A DNA stretch of 64,000 nucleotides from Trichobilharzia szidati (GCA_944472155.2 OX235277.1:12100804-12164803); one strand, 5' to 3'; positions 41,101 through 46,028 are shown, counted from the first letter of the stretch. Notes: a model not told the origin generated them from the letters alone. Numbers and translations are program-made.

Positions 41101-41995
41101 AAATGTCATCGGTGAGTATTTGAACTACCACCCGACCTGCTCTACCCCATAGGTAATGATGTCCCAACGGAACCAAGTAACTACCTACCTGAATAAGGCC
41201 AGTCTCTACTGACCATCAGACAAATATTCATGTATTGGTCGGTAGGGATTTGATTGGTTATCATCTCTCCCAGCCTGCCTTGATACTCGCATTTTAACAG
41301 CAAGGTTCAGTTGGCTTGAAATTTTCATTCCTTTCTCACGTCATTTTCCTACATCTTATCTGTGACCTTGAACTGTGAACAATTTGTCCTATATTCATAA
41401 AAATATTGTTATCCTTTACGCTTTGTTGCCTTCGATACATACACATTGGATTACATGCGTCATCAAAATGTTCTAAATGTGTTGCTCAGTACCGAGTTCC
41501 GATATATTATGTCTTCATGTTGTTTTGTTGAAATTCACGTACTGTGTATTTTTTTTCTAATCTTTCCTTAGTTCGAGACAAATGACGGGAACACCAACCA
41601 ACTTTAAAGTTTCCACGTCTAGTTTAGCAATTTCACAATCCACTTTTTCAACTCCAACAAAAGTCATTACCTTCAACTGTGATACTGCAAATACTCAAAT
41701 ACCCTTGGTGACATTCACTTCAGAAATGCCAAATTCACTATTGAAAGCCTCCAATATTGAAATATCTCCTGCAATTATTGAATATAGACCACAACCGATT
41801 GATATGTGTCCACATTCCACAAATAGTTACACCTTACCCTCAAATTGTTCTTTTATACCAATTAGTTCACAGGATAGATTATGCACAAATGAAAATCTTT
41901 CAACCATTCCAGCTGATTGTGTTGTAAATTCATCGTCAATTTTAATTATTCCAGCGAACACATTTCCTTCAGTTACATTTCAATGTTCAACATGA
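2062..41995 (+). CDS. Nephrin/Echinoid-like Ig-FN3 transmembrane adhesion receptor, 11 exons, 5' end outside window
   Basis: Spliced gene, joined from exons 2062-2154, 4881-5117, 11594-11766, 13502-13781, 17813-18352, 22345-22572, 25190-25285, 33880-34338, 36366-36518, 38296-38542 and 41572-41995. All introns are GT-AG and all phases match (1 throughout, except 0 after exon 3 and 2 after exon 10). The sum is 2930 nt, which closes exactly on a TGA. The visible ~976 residues read: Ig (1-111), Ig (111-262), Ig (262-442), FN3 (443-549), FN3-like with a long insert (550-753), short stalk, TM (about 770-792), tail (~184 aa). Such proteins mediate cell-cell adhesion at the plasma membrane. The nephrin/Echinoid assignment is inferred from the Ig-to-FN3-to-TM order and the GFNGG-x2-Q segment in the first FN3; Dscam- or L1-type proteins usually have more FN3 repeats. 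No start codon or signal peptide is seen. Small missed exons cannot be excluded. Confidence 0.8.
2155..3769. other. Intronic sequence without recognised features
   Basis: AT-rich with many stops in all frames. Short open frames (3108-3305 minus, 3468-3671 plus) show no domain, repeat or splice support. Confidence 0.5.
3770..4810 (-). mobile_element. RTE/SR2-like non-LTR retrotransposon remnant
   Basis: Minus-strand translation gives broken pieces of a reverse transcriptase: an R-Q-G-C-L-L-S-P-like motif near 4600, then L-D-F-A-D-D (the catalytic F/Y-A-D-D box) near 4500, then a thumb-like T-F-T-Y-V-G and the A-F-x-x-L-K stretch. Frameshifts and stops abound. The 3' tail, near 3780, matches the tails of the other copies. 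It lies antisense inside the intron between exons 1 and 2. Confidence 0.75.
4881..5117 (+). CDS. Exon 2 seen: second half of Ig domain A
   Basis: The acceptor TTTACAG ends at 4880 and the donor GTAAGC starts at 5118, phase 1 to 1. The exon carries the C-strand tryptophans (VKWMW), a serine-rich stretch, the D-G-L-Y-Y-C F-strand signature of Ig domains and the following G-strand. Two N-glycosylation sequons (NLT, NIT) are visible. Together with exon 1 it forms one complete Ig domain with both canonical cysteines. Confidence 0.85.
5195..5430 (-). repeat. tRNA-Glu-like SINE with RTE-like tail
   Basis: On the minus strand a tRNA-like head reads GGTGGCATAGCGGTTAGGAC, then a box B-like GGTTTGATCCCCGG. 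A ~150-base body follows, ending in CTTGAAGCCCTATGTTCC. That tail resembles the 3' end of the RTE remnants at 28.7, 43.5 and 63.1 kb. A second copy of the head is at 21645-21780. Confidence 0.65.
5636..6590 (+). mobile_element. Penelope-like element, family 2, decayed copy with inverted termini
   Basis: Between 5825 and 6100 the plus strand encodes pieces of a GIY-YIG endonuclease: IYKIPCNHCEL, then SGGVVRLSEHKNLAKVRMV and the A-T-T-H-N-H-T-I-G-W stretch. The 3' terminus (6430-6590) contains TTTGTGCTCGG-ACGT and the AATATTACTGTATAACACTG segment. The same terminus is present inverted at 5641-5727, so the fragment is flanked by inverted arms. A homologous fragment lies on the minus strand at 44005-45000. 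Confidence 0.65.
6730..7140 (-). mobile_element. Probable RTE-like 3' fragment, very decayed
   Basis: The order of short words (GAGTGG-ACATGGGGC, CTCTTC, TGGCGATG, GGCCATCTGATCCTCAGT) follows the minus-strand RTE remnants at 23.4 and 28.7 kb. No coding motif survives. Confidence 0.35.
7183..7440 (-). repeat. SM-alpha-like tRNA-derived repeat with hammerhead-like segment
   Basis: On the minus strand it has a box A-like TGGCTAATTGG, a box B-like GGTTTGAAC-like stretch, then a segment CTGACGAAGAGTCCC corresponding to the hammerhead core and stem II. It ends with TCAAACTAAGACCCTACAAACC. The central GAA is altered. It forms a head-to-head inverted pair with the next entry. Confidence 0.65.
7445..7860 (+). 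repeat. SM-alpha-like repeat, plus copy of an inverted pair, with tandem-junction tail
   Basis: It starts with the tail of one monomer (GGTGAAATCCTCC to AAATCCCTACAAAACC at 7470-7505) and runs straight into the head of the next, so a monomer junction is preserved. It contains GTGGCTCGCTAGCTTTGTAACC, then CCGATGAAGAGTCAC, GGAGGAAACAGCTGTCC. This is the hammerhead-like core with intact GAA and a self-complementary ACAGCTGT stem III. It ends at the AAATCCTTCAACC tail. Confidence 0.65.
7880..7975 (-). mobile_element. Small RTE-like fragment
   Basis: GGGTATCTTGATCACC followed by TCTGTCTTCTCTGAATTCACTT matches the segment before the F-A-D-D region in the other minus-strand RTE remnants (4370-4415, 24135-24175, 29330-29375). 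Confidence 0.35.
8385..8450 (+). repeat. Solo PLE pseudo-LTR end with degenerate hammerhead fold
   Basis: CAGC (8387-8390) can pair with GCTG (8424-8427). Between them lies GAA (8410-8412) and a perfect palindrome AAGATATCTT (8413-8422) at the place of stem III. The CTGATGA box itself is lost. The same sequence occurs on the minus strand at 16200-16265, at the 3' end of a PLE fragment, which ties it to that family. Confidence 0.5.
8451..9769. other. Intronic sequence without recognised features
   Basis: AT-rich with a T-tract near 8696 and a G9 run near 8990. No exon, PLE or RTE motif is visible. Confidence 0.45.
9770..9830 (+). repeat. SM-alpha-type hammerhead segment, isolated copy
   Basis: CTTATGA (9780-9786, one change from the CTGATGA box) is followed by a stem II-like GTATCAAAATGGAC and GAA (9801-9803). 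Next come a three-pair stem III ATG-TA-CAT (9804-9811), a C at the cleavage position (9812) and CTGG. The last part matches the natural SM-alpha cleavage context as I remember it. The tRNA-like head is not clear upstream. Confidence 0.5.
9831..11084. other. Intronic sequence without recognised features
   Basis: No coding motif or recognised repeat was seen. A few words (ACTGATATCTGACAG near 10217) recur elsewhere in the window but do not define a family. Confidence 0.45.
11085..11385 (+). repeat. SM-alpha-like repeat, inverted pair (short minus arm, longer plus arm)
   Basis: 11085-11150 is a minus-strand tail fragment (GATATCAGTTAGAGAACCATTG). From 11155 the plus copy starts with a monomer-junction sequence, AATCCCTACAAACCAG, and continues through ATGATCGCTAGTGACT to GAATTGGTAGAAGTTAGAA. 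The tRNA-like and hammerhead parts are missing from the plus arm. Confidence 0.55.
11594..11766 (+). CDS. Exon 3 seen: first half of Ig domain B
   Basis: The acceptor TTTCAAG ends at 11593 and the donor GTAAGT starts at 11767. Entry is phase 1 and exit phase 0, the only phase-0 junction in the gene. The peptide contains S-P-Q-I-V-E-G, the B-strand RLRCVAHGKP and the C-strand ITWLHNN, a textbook I-set Ig start. The split at phase 0 inside the domain is matched by exon 4. Confidence 0.85.
11767..13501. other. Intron 3, no recognised element
   Basis: The stretch 12380-12620 holds an open frame without a domain. Nothing else stands out between exons 3 and 4. Confidence 0.45.
13502..13781 (+). 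CDS. Exon 4 seen: second half of Ig domain B
   Basis: The acceptor CTCTCCATAG ends at 13501 and the donor GTAAGT starts at 13782; phase 0 in, phase 1 out. Open for 93 codons with no upstream ATG in frame. The decisive motif is E-G-I-Y-T-C-Q-A-T-N-D-Y-G, the F-strand and F-G turn of an I-set domain. The first ~60 residues form a long variable C'-E segment with extra cysteines, so this Ig domain is larger (~150 aa) than the usual ~95. Confidence 0.8.
14125..14565 (+). pseudogene. PLE family 1 reverse-transcriptase fragment
   Basis: Plus-strand frame with the two hallmark PLE RT motifs: L-Y-R-K-T-D-G-M-A-V-G (motif B, usually DGVAMGSPLGP) and Y-R-Y-I-D-D-T-F (motif C, catalytic YIDD). These are aligned with residues ~475-530 of the intact copy. 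The frame ends after N-L-N at 14422. Further homologous words follow with stops. It lies in the intron between exons 4 and 5. Confidence 0.75.
16200..17470 (-). pseudogene. PLE family 1 fragment: RT end, GIY-YIG endonuclease, 3' UTR and pseudo-LTR
   Basis: Minus-strand 17263-16754 is an open frame of 169 codons: K-G-D-L-A-T-D-I-L-K-R-R, then CIYQFTCSCGARYIGSSMR (GIY-YIG core), R-V-R-E-H-H-P-E-W-L and A-E-A-L. Upstream (17460-17265) lies an R-R-I-C-S-D-D-C-S-E-E-E-L and N-G-Y-P-S-R-F-V stretch with stops. About 500 bases past the coding end, 16200-16265 matches the pseudo-LTR piece at 8385-8450. Antisense to the receptor gene. Confidence 0.8.
17813..18352 (+). CDS. Exon 5 seen: Ig domain C on a single exon
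   Basis: The acceptor ends at 17812 and the donor GTAAGT starts at 18353, phase 1 to 1, 180 codons. The B-strand LTCAFKANPEP and C-strand ISWYY are clear. The F-strand region reads N-L-G-A-Y-I-A-N-I-E-N-A-E-G: the position that should hold the second disulfide cysteine is Ala. A Cys pair lies a few residues later (C-R-Q-C). A ~90-residue charged insert sits between the C and E strands. The next exon starts the FN3 part. Confidence 0.85.
18475..18910 (-). mobile_element. RTE-like 3' remnant
   Basis: The order of words on the plus strand (GAGTGGAATAAATGGC, CTCCTCTTCACA, GGGTTCCACTTGAGGG, CAATTCGTTCTTGGTT, GGCAGCTGTCAATAA) follows the better-preserved minus-strand RTE copies. No frame is open. 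Confidence 0.5.
18911..21644. other. Intron 5 sequence without recognised features
   Basis: About 2.7 kb, AT-rich. A 9-base inverted repeat TGCAGGTCA/TGACCTGCA near 20758-20820 and a short C run near 20869 are the only structures noticed. Confidence 0.45.
21645..21780 (-). repeat. tRNA-Glu-like SINE head
   Basis: On the minus strand: GTCGGTGGCACAGTGGTTAG, then GATTCTCACC, then CCGGGGTTCGATCCC. These match box A, an anticodon-arm-like part and box B in tRNA order. The acceptor arms do not pair, and a homologous copy lies at 5340-5430, so this is a dispersed SINE rather than a tRNA gene. Confidence 0.65.
22206..22228. repeat. (TA)n microsatellite
   Basis: A run of about ten TA units, just upstream of exon 6. 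Confidence 0.8.
22345..22572 (+). CDS. Exon 6 seen: first half of FN3 domain 1
   Basis: The acceptor ATTACAG ends at 22344 and the donor starts at 22573 (GTTTGC), phase 1 to 1. It encodes K-P-E-S-P-T-D-I, then VTLTWVVGFNGGYDQ. The W followed by GFxGGxxQ is the segment I associate with the FN3 domain of nephrin and Echinoid proteins, and is the main reason for the family call. Confidence 0.85.
22715..22935 (-). repeat. SM-alpha-like repeat, decayed
   Basis: Minus-strand order: tRNA-like part around GGTTAAACC, then CTTGAGAAGTGTCCC (hammerhead region), GTACTCC, GGTTTTCAATG and a tail near 22720. The hammerhead core is destroyed. Confidence 0.5.
23448..24560 (-). mobile_element. RTE/SR2-like remnant (RT to 3' tail)
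   Basis: Same order as the 28.65-29.8 kb copy: 3' tail TTCCGAGTGGAACATGGGGC at the left, then the C-terminal and thumb regions, then the segment before the catalytic box, and a broken R-Q-x-x-L-L-S-P-like region near 24400. Many frameshifts. Antisense in the intron between exons 6 and 7. Confidence 0.7.
25190..25285 (+). CDS. Exon 7 seen: second half of FN3 domain 1
   Basis: The acceptor CTTCTCAG ends at 25189 and the donor GTAAGA starts at 25286, phase 1 to 1, 32 codons. It encodes GLTPNTKYKFVVYAESILGQG, the very conserved L-x-P-x-T-x-Y (F-strand) and A-x-N/S-x-x-G signature of FN3. A junction between the E and F strands of FN3 domains is common. Confidence 0.9.
25377..25396. repeat. (AT)n microsatellite
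   Basis: Short run of TA/AT units after exon 7. Confidence 0.7.
25680..25960 (-). repeat. SM-alpha-like repeat with hammerhead-like segment
   Basis: It begins at the tail GGTTTGTAGGG and contains on the minus strand GTGGCTTAATGG (box A), GGGTTCGAGCCC (box B) and CTGTGAAGAGACCC. A CAACGAAACAGCTGTG stretch completes the hammerhead-like core, with GAA and the ACAGCTGT palindrome kept. Single copy, not paired. Confidence 0.65.
26160..27790 (+). pseudogene. PLE family 1 copy, 5'-truncated and broken, with 3' terminus
   Basis: The plus strand carries R-Y-V-N-D-I-I-L (catalytic motif, YVND instead of YIDD), then S-F-L-D-I-L-L-S-R-R and IYRKPTWTGQYLNFHSF. Next come R-I-C-T-A-D-V and N-G-Y-P-L-K-F. 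A GIY-YIG remnant follows (C-I-G-R-S-N-R, V-G-E-H-I-P-K-W-L), then A-K-H-L-I-E and C-V-F-K-K. Stops split it. About 600 bases past the coding end, near 27715-27760, GCTATT and AATAGC form a stem followed by GAAACGTC, a terminus-like RNA hairpin. In the intron between exons 7 and 8. Confidence 0.75.
28008..28038. repeat. (GT)n microsatellite
   Basis: A GT run around 28015-28030, inside intron 7. Confidence 0.6.
28650..29800 (-). mobile_element. RTE/SR2-like remnant (best-preserved RT copy)
   Basis: Minus-strand frames give, in order: F-M-E-S-F-E-V-K-T-G-V-R-Q-G-C-L-L-S-P (RT motif) near 29600, then the A-x-R-L/N-R thumb region. Then comes I-G-K-A-R-Q-A-F-T-T-L-K-S-V-W-R-S and N-V-K-S-V-L-L-Y-G-S-E-T-W, typical of RTE-clade elements such as schistosome SR2. 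The 3' tail near 28660 reads (complement) GGCTGAAGCCGTATGTTCC. Frameshifts and stops make it inactive. Confidence 0.8.
29801..31359. other. Intron 7 sequence without recognised features
   Basis: No coding motif or known repeat seen. Confidence 0.45.
31360..31835 (+). repeat. SM-alpha-like repeat, head-to-head inverted pair
   Basis: 31360-31480 reads on the minus strand as tail plus hammerhead-like segment (CTGTTGAAGAGTCC, AAGGACTAAACAGG). 31485-31835 is a plus copy with box A-like CTGGCTTAGTGG, box B-like GGGTTTGAACCC and a decayed ribozyme part. Its tail is CCAACCAATTAAATCCC-TACAAACC. The two arms meet near 31482. Confidence 0.65.
31836..33879. other. Intron 7 sequence without recognised features
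   Basis: Open frames at 31873-32091, 32325-32564 and 33408-33659 lack domains and splice support. Confidence 0.45.
33880..34338 (+). CDS. Exon 8 seen: divergent FN3-like domain 2 with low-complexity loop
   Basis: The acceptor TTTTTCAG ends at 33879 and the donor GTAAGT starts at 34339, phase 1 to 1. The first ~70 residues look like FN3 strands A-C (INLQFSSPND, then a Cys-Tyr-rich stretch). The remaining ~80 residues are hydrophilic and rich in N, K, S, H and D, probably a disordered loop. The domain call rests mainly on its place between FN3-1 and the membrane and on exon 9 finishing the fold. Confidence 0.75.
34645..34955 (+). mobile_element. Solo LTR of a Gypsy/Copia-type retrotransposon
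   Basis: 311 bp starting TGTTACGA and ending TCGTTACA (near-inverted TG...CA ends), flanked on both sides by GCTA (34641-34644 and 34956-34959), a 4-bp target-site duplication. Inside are a TATA box (TATAAATA, 34891-34898) and AATAAA (34914-34919) in the right order for U3-R. No internal coding region, so it arose by LTR-LTR recombination. It sits in the intron between exons 8 and 9. Confidence 0.75.
34960..36365. other. Rest of intron 8, nothing recognised
   Basis: No exon or repeat motif seen up to the exon 9 acceptor. Confidence 0.45.
36366..36518 (+). CDS. Exon 9 seen: end of FN3-like domain 2
   Basis: The acceptor CAATTCTAG ends at 36365 and the donor GTATTA starts at 36519, phase 1 to 1. 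It encodes F-A-Y-R-V-W-T-C-L-K-N-Q-T-F-I-C-Y-Q-A, which has the alternating F- and G-strand pattern of FN3 (Y-x-V-x-x-C), with two cysteines that could form a local disulfide. The donor is weaker than the others but the phase fits exon 10. Confidence 0.7.
37237..37434. repeat. Long inverted repeat made of two PLE family 2 termini
   Basis: The arms 37276-37321 and 37351-37396 are perfect reverse complements over 46 bases, separated by 29. Outside them the pairing continues with small interruptions to TTCCATTATGGGTA (37237-37250) against TACCCATAATGGAA (37421-37434). The arm sequence (TGCTCGAAACGTC) is the family 2 PLE terminus also seen at 5641-5727, 6430-6590 and 44005-44060. Intron 9. Confidence 0.85.
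37730..38015 (+). repeat. SM-alpha-like repeat, decayed inverted pair
   Basis: 37730-37850 is minus-oriented (CAGTACACACCCACCGGG, GGACCTTCCAGTTACAAGG). 37850-38015 is plus-oriented (GTGTCTCTGTAGCTAAATTG, TGCTCGCCTTGTAACCAGAA, then CTGTAGAAGAGTTC and TTAGGACGCGG). The tRNA-like and ribozyme parts are both damaged. Confidence 0.55.
38296..38542 (+). CDS. Exon 10 seen: stalk, transmembrane helix and start of cytoplasmic tail
   Basis: The acceptor TTTTCTAG ends at 38295 and the donor GTAAGT starts at 38543; phase 1 in, phase 2 out. After a short polar stalk comes a ~22-residue hydrophobic helix (WIVVAILIVLFLCCGILTLI) followed at once by H-V-Y-R-R-R. That is a positive stop-transfer signal, so the N-terminus is outside the cell. 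The rest (charged, with TSPEK) starts the cytoplasmic tail. Confidence 0.88.
38543..40847. other. First part of intron 10, nothing firmly recognised
   Basis: A 127-codon minus frame (39221-38838) and plus frames at 39840-40148 and 40379-40690 show no clear domain. Confidence 0.45.
40848..41270 (-). repeat. SM-alpha-like repeat, near-complete monomer with tandem junction
   Basis: On the minus strand the copy starts at 41270 with the tail of a preceding monomer (CCAATCAAATCCCTACC) and runs directly into a new monomer. This has CGTGGCTCAATGG (box A), CTGGGTTCGAACCC (box B), then AAAGAGCCCCAAACTAGG and ACGAAACAACTGTCC (stem II, GAA, stem III). It ends with a tail at 40848. The CTGATGA box has become TTGTTAA. 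It gives the clearest view of monomer length, about 400 bp. Confidence 0.7.
41572..41995 (+). CDS. Exon 11 seen: terminal exon, cytoplasmic tail and stop
   Basis: The acceptor CTTTCCTTAG ends at 41571 and phase 2 joins exon 10 as Phe. 141 codons end in TGA at 41993-41995. The tail is rich in Ser, Thr, Pro and Asn, with no enzymatic domain and no class I PDZ motif at the end (last residues QCST). Such tails in adhesion receptors carry short adaptor sites, but none is recognisable here. Confidence 0.8.
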
Positions 41996-43544
41996 TGATG
42001 ATTTTGTTTGATTTGTTTAGGCATTTCATAATTCCCGCTCTTTTTTCAAAACGAAAATGGTCAACAAATTCAATTTTTCAGAAAAAGCCCGTTATTATTA
42101 TTATTCACTTGTTAGTTGTATAGGAAACAATAGAAATCTGAATAAAACTTTCATCCAACTAACATTAGATTGTATGATAAAAATAATAATAATAATGGGG
42201 AAATTGAAAACACTTTTTACAAAAATCAAAGTACTACTTTTGTCATTATTTTGTATTAAAGAGGAACGAAATCTTTCCTTTTTCTTTTCTATTATCATTT
42301 ATTTTCTAACATTATTTTGTGCTCCATATTCTGATGTTCAGATGCTAAACTCTCATTCATCTAAGAGTTAAAGATGTTCTTTGAAGTTTGATCGGTGTAT
42401 ATATGTTTGTGTAAAAAAAATGTACATAAAAATTAACGTTCGTGTATATACATAAAACTTTCTCGATTAAATAATAATGTCACTCTTGAATTCCTCTTCT
42501 ATTGAAGATTTGCTATCGTCGAAGATGTTGTCGATTAGGTAATTATCATGATTTTATCATCCGTATGACATATCCAAATTTTGGGTTTGACTTTTGACGA
42601 AAGGATATGCGATGAAATGGTCAACAATCAGTTCTGATATAGGCGATCTCATAGGCATCCTTTTTATCCATTCAAATATTTGACCAGTAGACTGAAAATA
42701 TGGCAGTGAATATCATTTTATTTTCGAGTTCTGGGAGATGTATTCAGCATTCCTGAACAATTACTGCATGGTTTCTTTGCCTGTTTTTCATTCCCTCGAA
42801 AATGTGTAGTGCCGTGATATTGAAAGATACTGACTGTGTTTTAAAACTTCATTTCTTTTCTGCTGGAAGTGTGGGTGACGGATTATACACTGGATTCTGT
42901 TAGATGAAATCGTTTTCTGTAGAGCTTTTCATATGCATAGCATCTTGGGTATCATAAAGTTTCTTTTGAAAGCGCTTTGATGAATAAGCAAACTACGACT
43001 ATCGAAGTTAAAGTTGTTCCAGGTGCATTCACTTGTCGTACCGAATCCAGGAATTTAAACATATCTTTCAAGCAGCGCTTCACTATTAAGTTTCTCACAA
43101 GTTACAGGTTTCTGCCAGCCATCATGCCAAGTAATTTGTTAACCATTCTCCAGGTTACGTAAGATTACCCACTACGTTCAAATATCGTTTGTAAGCATAC
43201 AAGTTATTTTATTTTATCATCTAGTAATAGTTAAGCTGAACTCTGTAATTAATTAGCATTGTGAATACAAACCTCTTGCATAACTGTACACATTTGAAAT
43301 GAAGTTTAAAAAAAATGATCTCTTCGAGAACATATCTGTTCCTAATTGAATCTCACAAGGAATTTTATACAAATTTCGAAATAAAATGCATCTAAAAAGA
43401 AGAGGAAAAGTGAAAGGTGAATAATTTGGCTAACTTATGGGAAAAATGCGAACTAAAATTACTGAATATGAAATTTCAAACATGTTATGAAGAAACTACA
43501 ATTTGATATAATCTCGCGGTGTTATTATTATTAATTATTATTGT
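41996..43544. other. 3' UTR and downstream flank
   Basis: Directly after the receptor stop. AT-rich, with AAT and T runs. No further exon or element was recognised up to the RTE remnant at 43545. Confidence 0.5.
42141..42146 (+). promoter_or_regulatory. Candidate poly(A) signal of the receptor gene
   Basis: AATAAA lies 146 bases after the stop. It is the first canonical hexamer downstream, but a variant ATTAAA at 42466-42471 is an alternative. No clear GU-rich element decides between them. Confidence 0.35.
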
Positions 43545-44000
43545 TTCCCTTAATTCCTAGAGGAACATAGGGCTTCAGCCGTGCGTCTCCATTGCATTCG
43601 GTTCTCTGCTAGAGTCTTCACCTGGCTCCATGTCTGCCCACACCTTTTCATCTCCTCTTCACATGACCTCCTACAAGTCACTCTTGCACTGACGACCAAC
43701 TCGCCGCTTCCCTTTCGGGTTCCACTCAAAGGCTTGTCTAGTGATGTCACTTGATGGTTTCCTCAGAGTATGGCCAATCCATCTCCATTTCTTCCTGCTT
43801 ATTTGTTGCACAATAGGTTCCTGCTGGGTTGGTTCGCTCCCAGAGATCTCTGTTACTGATCTTTTCTGGCCATCTGATCTTGAGTATTTAGCGAAGACAG
43901 CTGTTAATGAAGGTCTGTAGTTTGTTTGAGATGCTCTTTATGACGCGCCAAGTCTATGATCCATATAGTAGCACTGACTTCACATTGGAGTTGAAAATCC
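43545..44000 (-). mobile_element. RTE/SR2-like 3' remnant, cut by PLE family 2
   Basis: Minus-strand frame 43750-43550 encodes the C-terminal end (K-R-C-G-Q-T-W-S-Q-V-K, A-L-C-S-S-R-N). The tail complement GGCTGAAGCCCTATGTTCC-TCTAGGAATTAAGG lies at 43550-43580. Homology stops at 43998, where family 2 PLE terminus sequence begins, so the PLE copy joins it there. Confidence 0.75.
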
Positions 44001-44004
44001 CCAC

Positions 44005-45000
44005 GGTGTTATACAATCATATTTATTAATAGCGTTTCGAGCACAATGTATTACTGCTCATATGGCATATCAAAGTACTCACACAAATTTCTAAAGTCGT
44101 TTATACGCTTCCACTATTCCCTACCTCTTGATTTGATTAGTACTAATCTTCTCCATATTTCTGGTATGAGTGATGAGTAATTCCTATTACACTTGCTGGG
44201 TGTAGATTCTATGAACATAGGTTAATTAATCCGTCTGCCACTCCACCTACCTAGATGACTGTTAAGAATTTTAACTCTGACCCACCCATTCTATTGTGTG
44301 TTTGTGTGTTGACGCATGCCGCACAATTAATCAGCTTTTTTACAAATTACTTATCTTCATGAGGTCAGTCATTCTAGCCTTAGCTAAATTCTTATGTTCT
44401 AACTATCTGACTACCCCCACCGGACCTACTTGTTTGACCTATGTATTTGACTTAACTCACAGTGATTGCAAGGTATTTTTTAAATAGTATTATTTTGTCT
44501 AGTTGGCTCTACTGGGTGCTTTTAGACAACAGAGCTTGTCCTTAAGTGCGTTTGTAGGCTTAGATCCTAATCCCTGCATTATTAAGAATCCTACGTAGGG
44601 TTTCAGATGTTCCCTCCTTATTTGGATACACTACTGTAGATGACTTATATTCTTTCTTAATCATGTTGTACTTATTAGTTTTAGCAATAATTTTTTACTG
44701 TGCTTTTTACCATTTTTGATATTCCTAATGAATTTTGTAGGATTGTGCATAATAGCAACGCTTCTTCTATCTGTTTTATTTCATGATTAAGGTCTTATTT
44801 TGTACTATCTAGTGCTACTGCTCGTGACTTTACATGGGTGAAGAAGCTAGAGATACGTTCTGTTTTAACACTGTGAAAGCGTCATCCACATGTTGTAGAA
44901 GAGACATCACACTCCATACACCTACTCAAATTATCAAATCTCATCACTTTGTTTTCAAGTGTATAATGATACTATTTAGGTAAATCATTAAAAAATGTTA
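44005..45000 (-). pseudogene. Penelope-like element, family 2, decayed minus copy
   Basis: Read right to left: L-Q-H-V-D-D-A-F-T-V-L-K (RT-like) near 44880, then K-S-S-T-V-V-Y-P-N-K, N-N-A-G-I-R. Then comes a GIY-YIG region (N-T-I-Y-K-I-P-C-N-H-C, Y-I-G-Q-T) near 44480-44420, and a terminus at 44060-44007 with TGCTCGAAACGC and TGTATAACACCGT. Base-level match to 5740-6520 in opposite orientation. Frames are broken. Confidence 0.65.
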
Positions 45001-45437
45001 CAAGTGAACAGATTATTTGAAATAGGACTAACGAAAAGGTTACAATCACAACAAGCTGTTTAGCTTCGTTTTCACAGAATAAATCTTGATGTATCAAAGC
45101 ATGTAGTGAAGAAGCTTGTGAGAAATAACTTTAATGAGCATGGCATGTTTTTATTCTTGACTTTCTCTGTGGTAATTACATTTCACTCTCTTTCGTTTAT
45201 GTAAATATTTTCAAATATTCCTCTGATATCATTTCGAAACGTATCCGAATTCTTTCCTTGATAAATATTTCTTGCTAATGTTTTAAGAAAACGGAATTGT
45301 TCTACTTTCACGCATACGCAACTCTTTAGAATGATTAGAATAACTGTAACATTTTTCTCTTATGACAATTCAGCTTTCCTTATTTGAGGTAATGTAGCGG
45401 TTAGTGTGTTCGGCTACTCCTCCGCAGCTAAAAAGTT

Positions 45438-46028
45438 AACAATCTTTTCAGTGAATACCGGTTTTTAGATATGATAGAGAAGATTTGTAGCTCACTTCTA
45501 TGTCAACCAAAAGACTCAACAGCGAAAGAAGATGAAACCAACATCATCTACAAAATAAATTGTAACAACTGCGAAAAACACTACATTGGCCAAAGTGGAC
45601 GTCCCCTTCATCTTCGTATTCACGAATATAATCTAGCAGTCAAAAGAGATGATATTCACTCCCTCACATCACTACATACAGAAAACCACGGGCATCAATT
45701 CGACTGGGACAACGTTCAAATATTAGACAGAGGAAACAACAAGAATGCTAGAGAATTTTCAGAAGCTTGGCATTCCAGTGAATCATCAATCAACAGACAC
45801 ATCGAGATAGACAAAATTTATCAACCGATAAGAAAGAAACCTCACACACAAAGGGTCAAAGTTCAAGTCAAAGAAATAATCAGTTCCAATACAAGTAGCC
45901 TAGAAGGTGTGAAAACACACAAAAACAACCAATCACGTCCAAAGTCACCAGGGGAGATGATTAATAAACTCGTGGAGAAATCTAAAAGCTCATTTCAGAT
46001 TGAAGTATGCGCTGAAGATGTTGCCTAG
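45438..46028 (+). CDS. GIY-YIG endonuclease-domain reading frame, third PLE-like lineage or orphan
   Basis: Open from a stop at 45435-45437; first ATG at 45471 gives 185 residues. Residues ~25-75 hold the GIY-YIG fold: N-I-I-Y-K-I-N-C-N-N-C-E-K-H-Y-I-G-Q-S-G-R, then L-R-I-H-E-Y and a downstream H-T-E-N-H-G-H-Q-F-D-W region, with R and E at the expected catalytic places. The last ~80 residues are basic and Ser/Asn-rich. No RT domain lies directly upstream. It differs from family 1 (CTCSCGAEYIG) and family 2 (IYKIPCNHC). It may be the 3' end of another PLE; expression is unknown. Confidence 0.55.
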   Translation, partial: NNLFSEYRFLDMIEKICSSLLCQPKDSTAKEDETNIIYKINCNNCEKHYIGQSGRPLHLRIHEYNLAVKRDDIHSLTSLHTENHGHQFDWDNVQILDRGNNKNAREFSEAWHSSESSINRHIEIDKIYQPIRKKPHTQRVKVQVKEIISSNTSSLEGVKTHKNNQSRPKSPGEMINKLVEKSKSSFQIEVCAEDVA

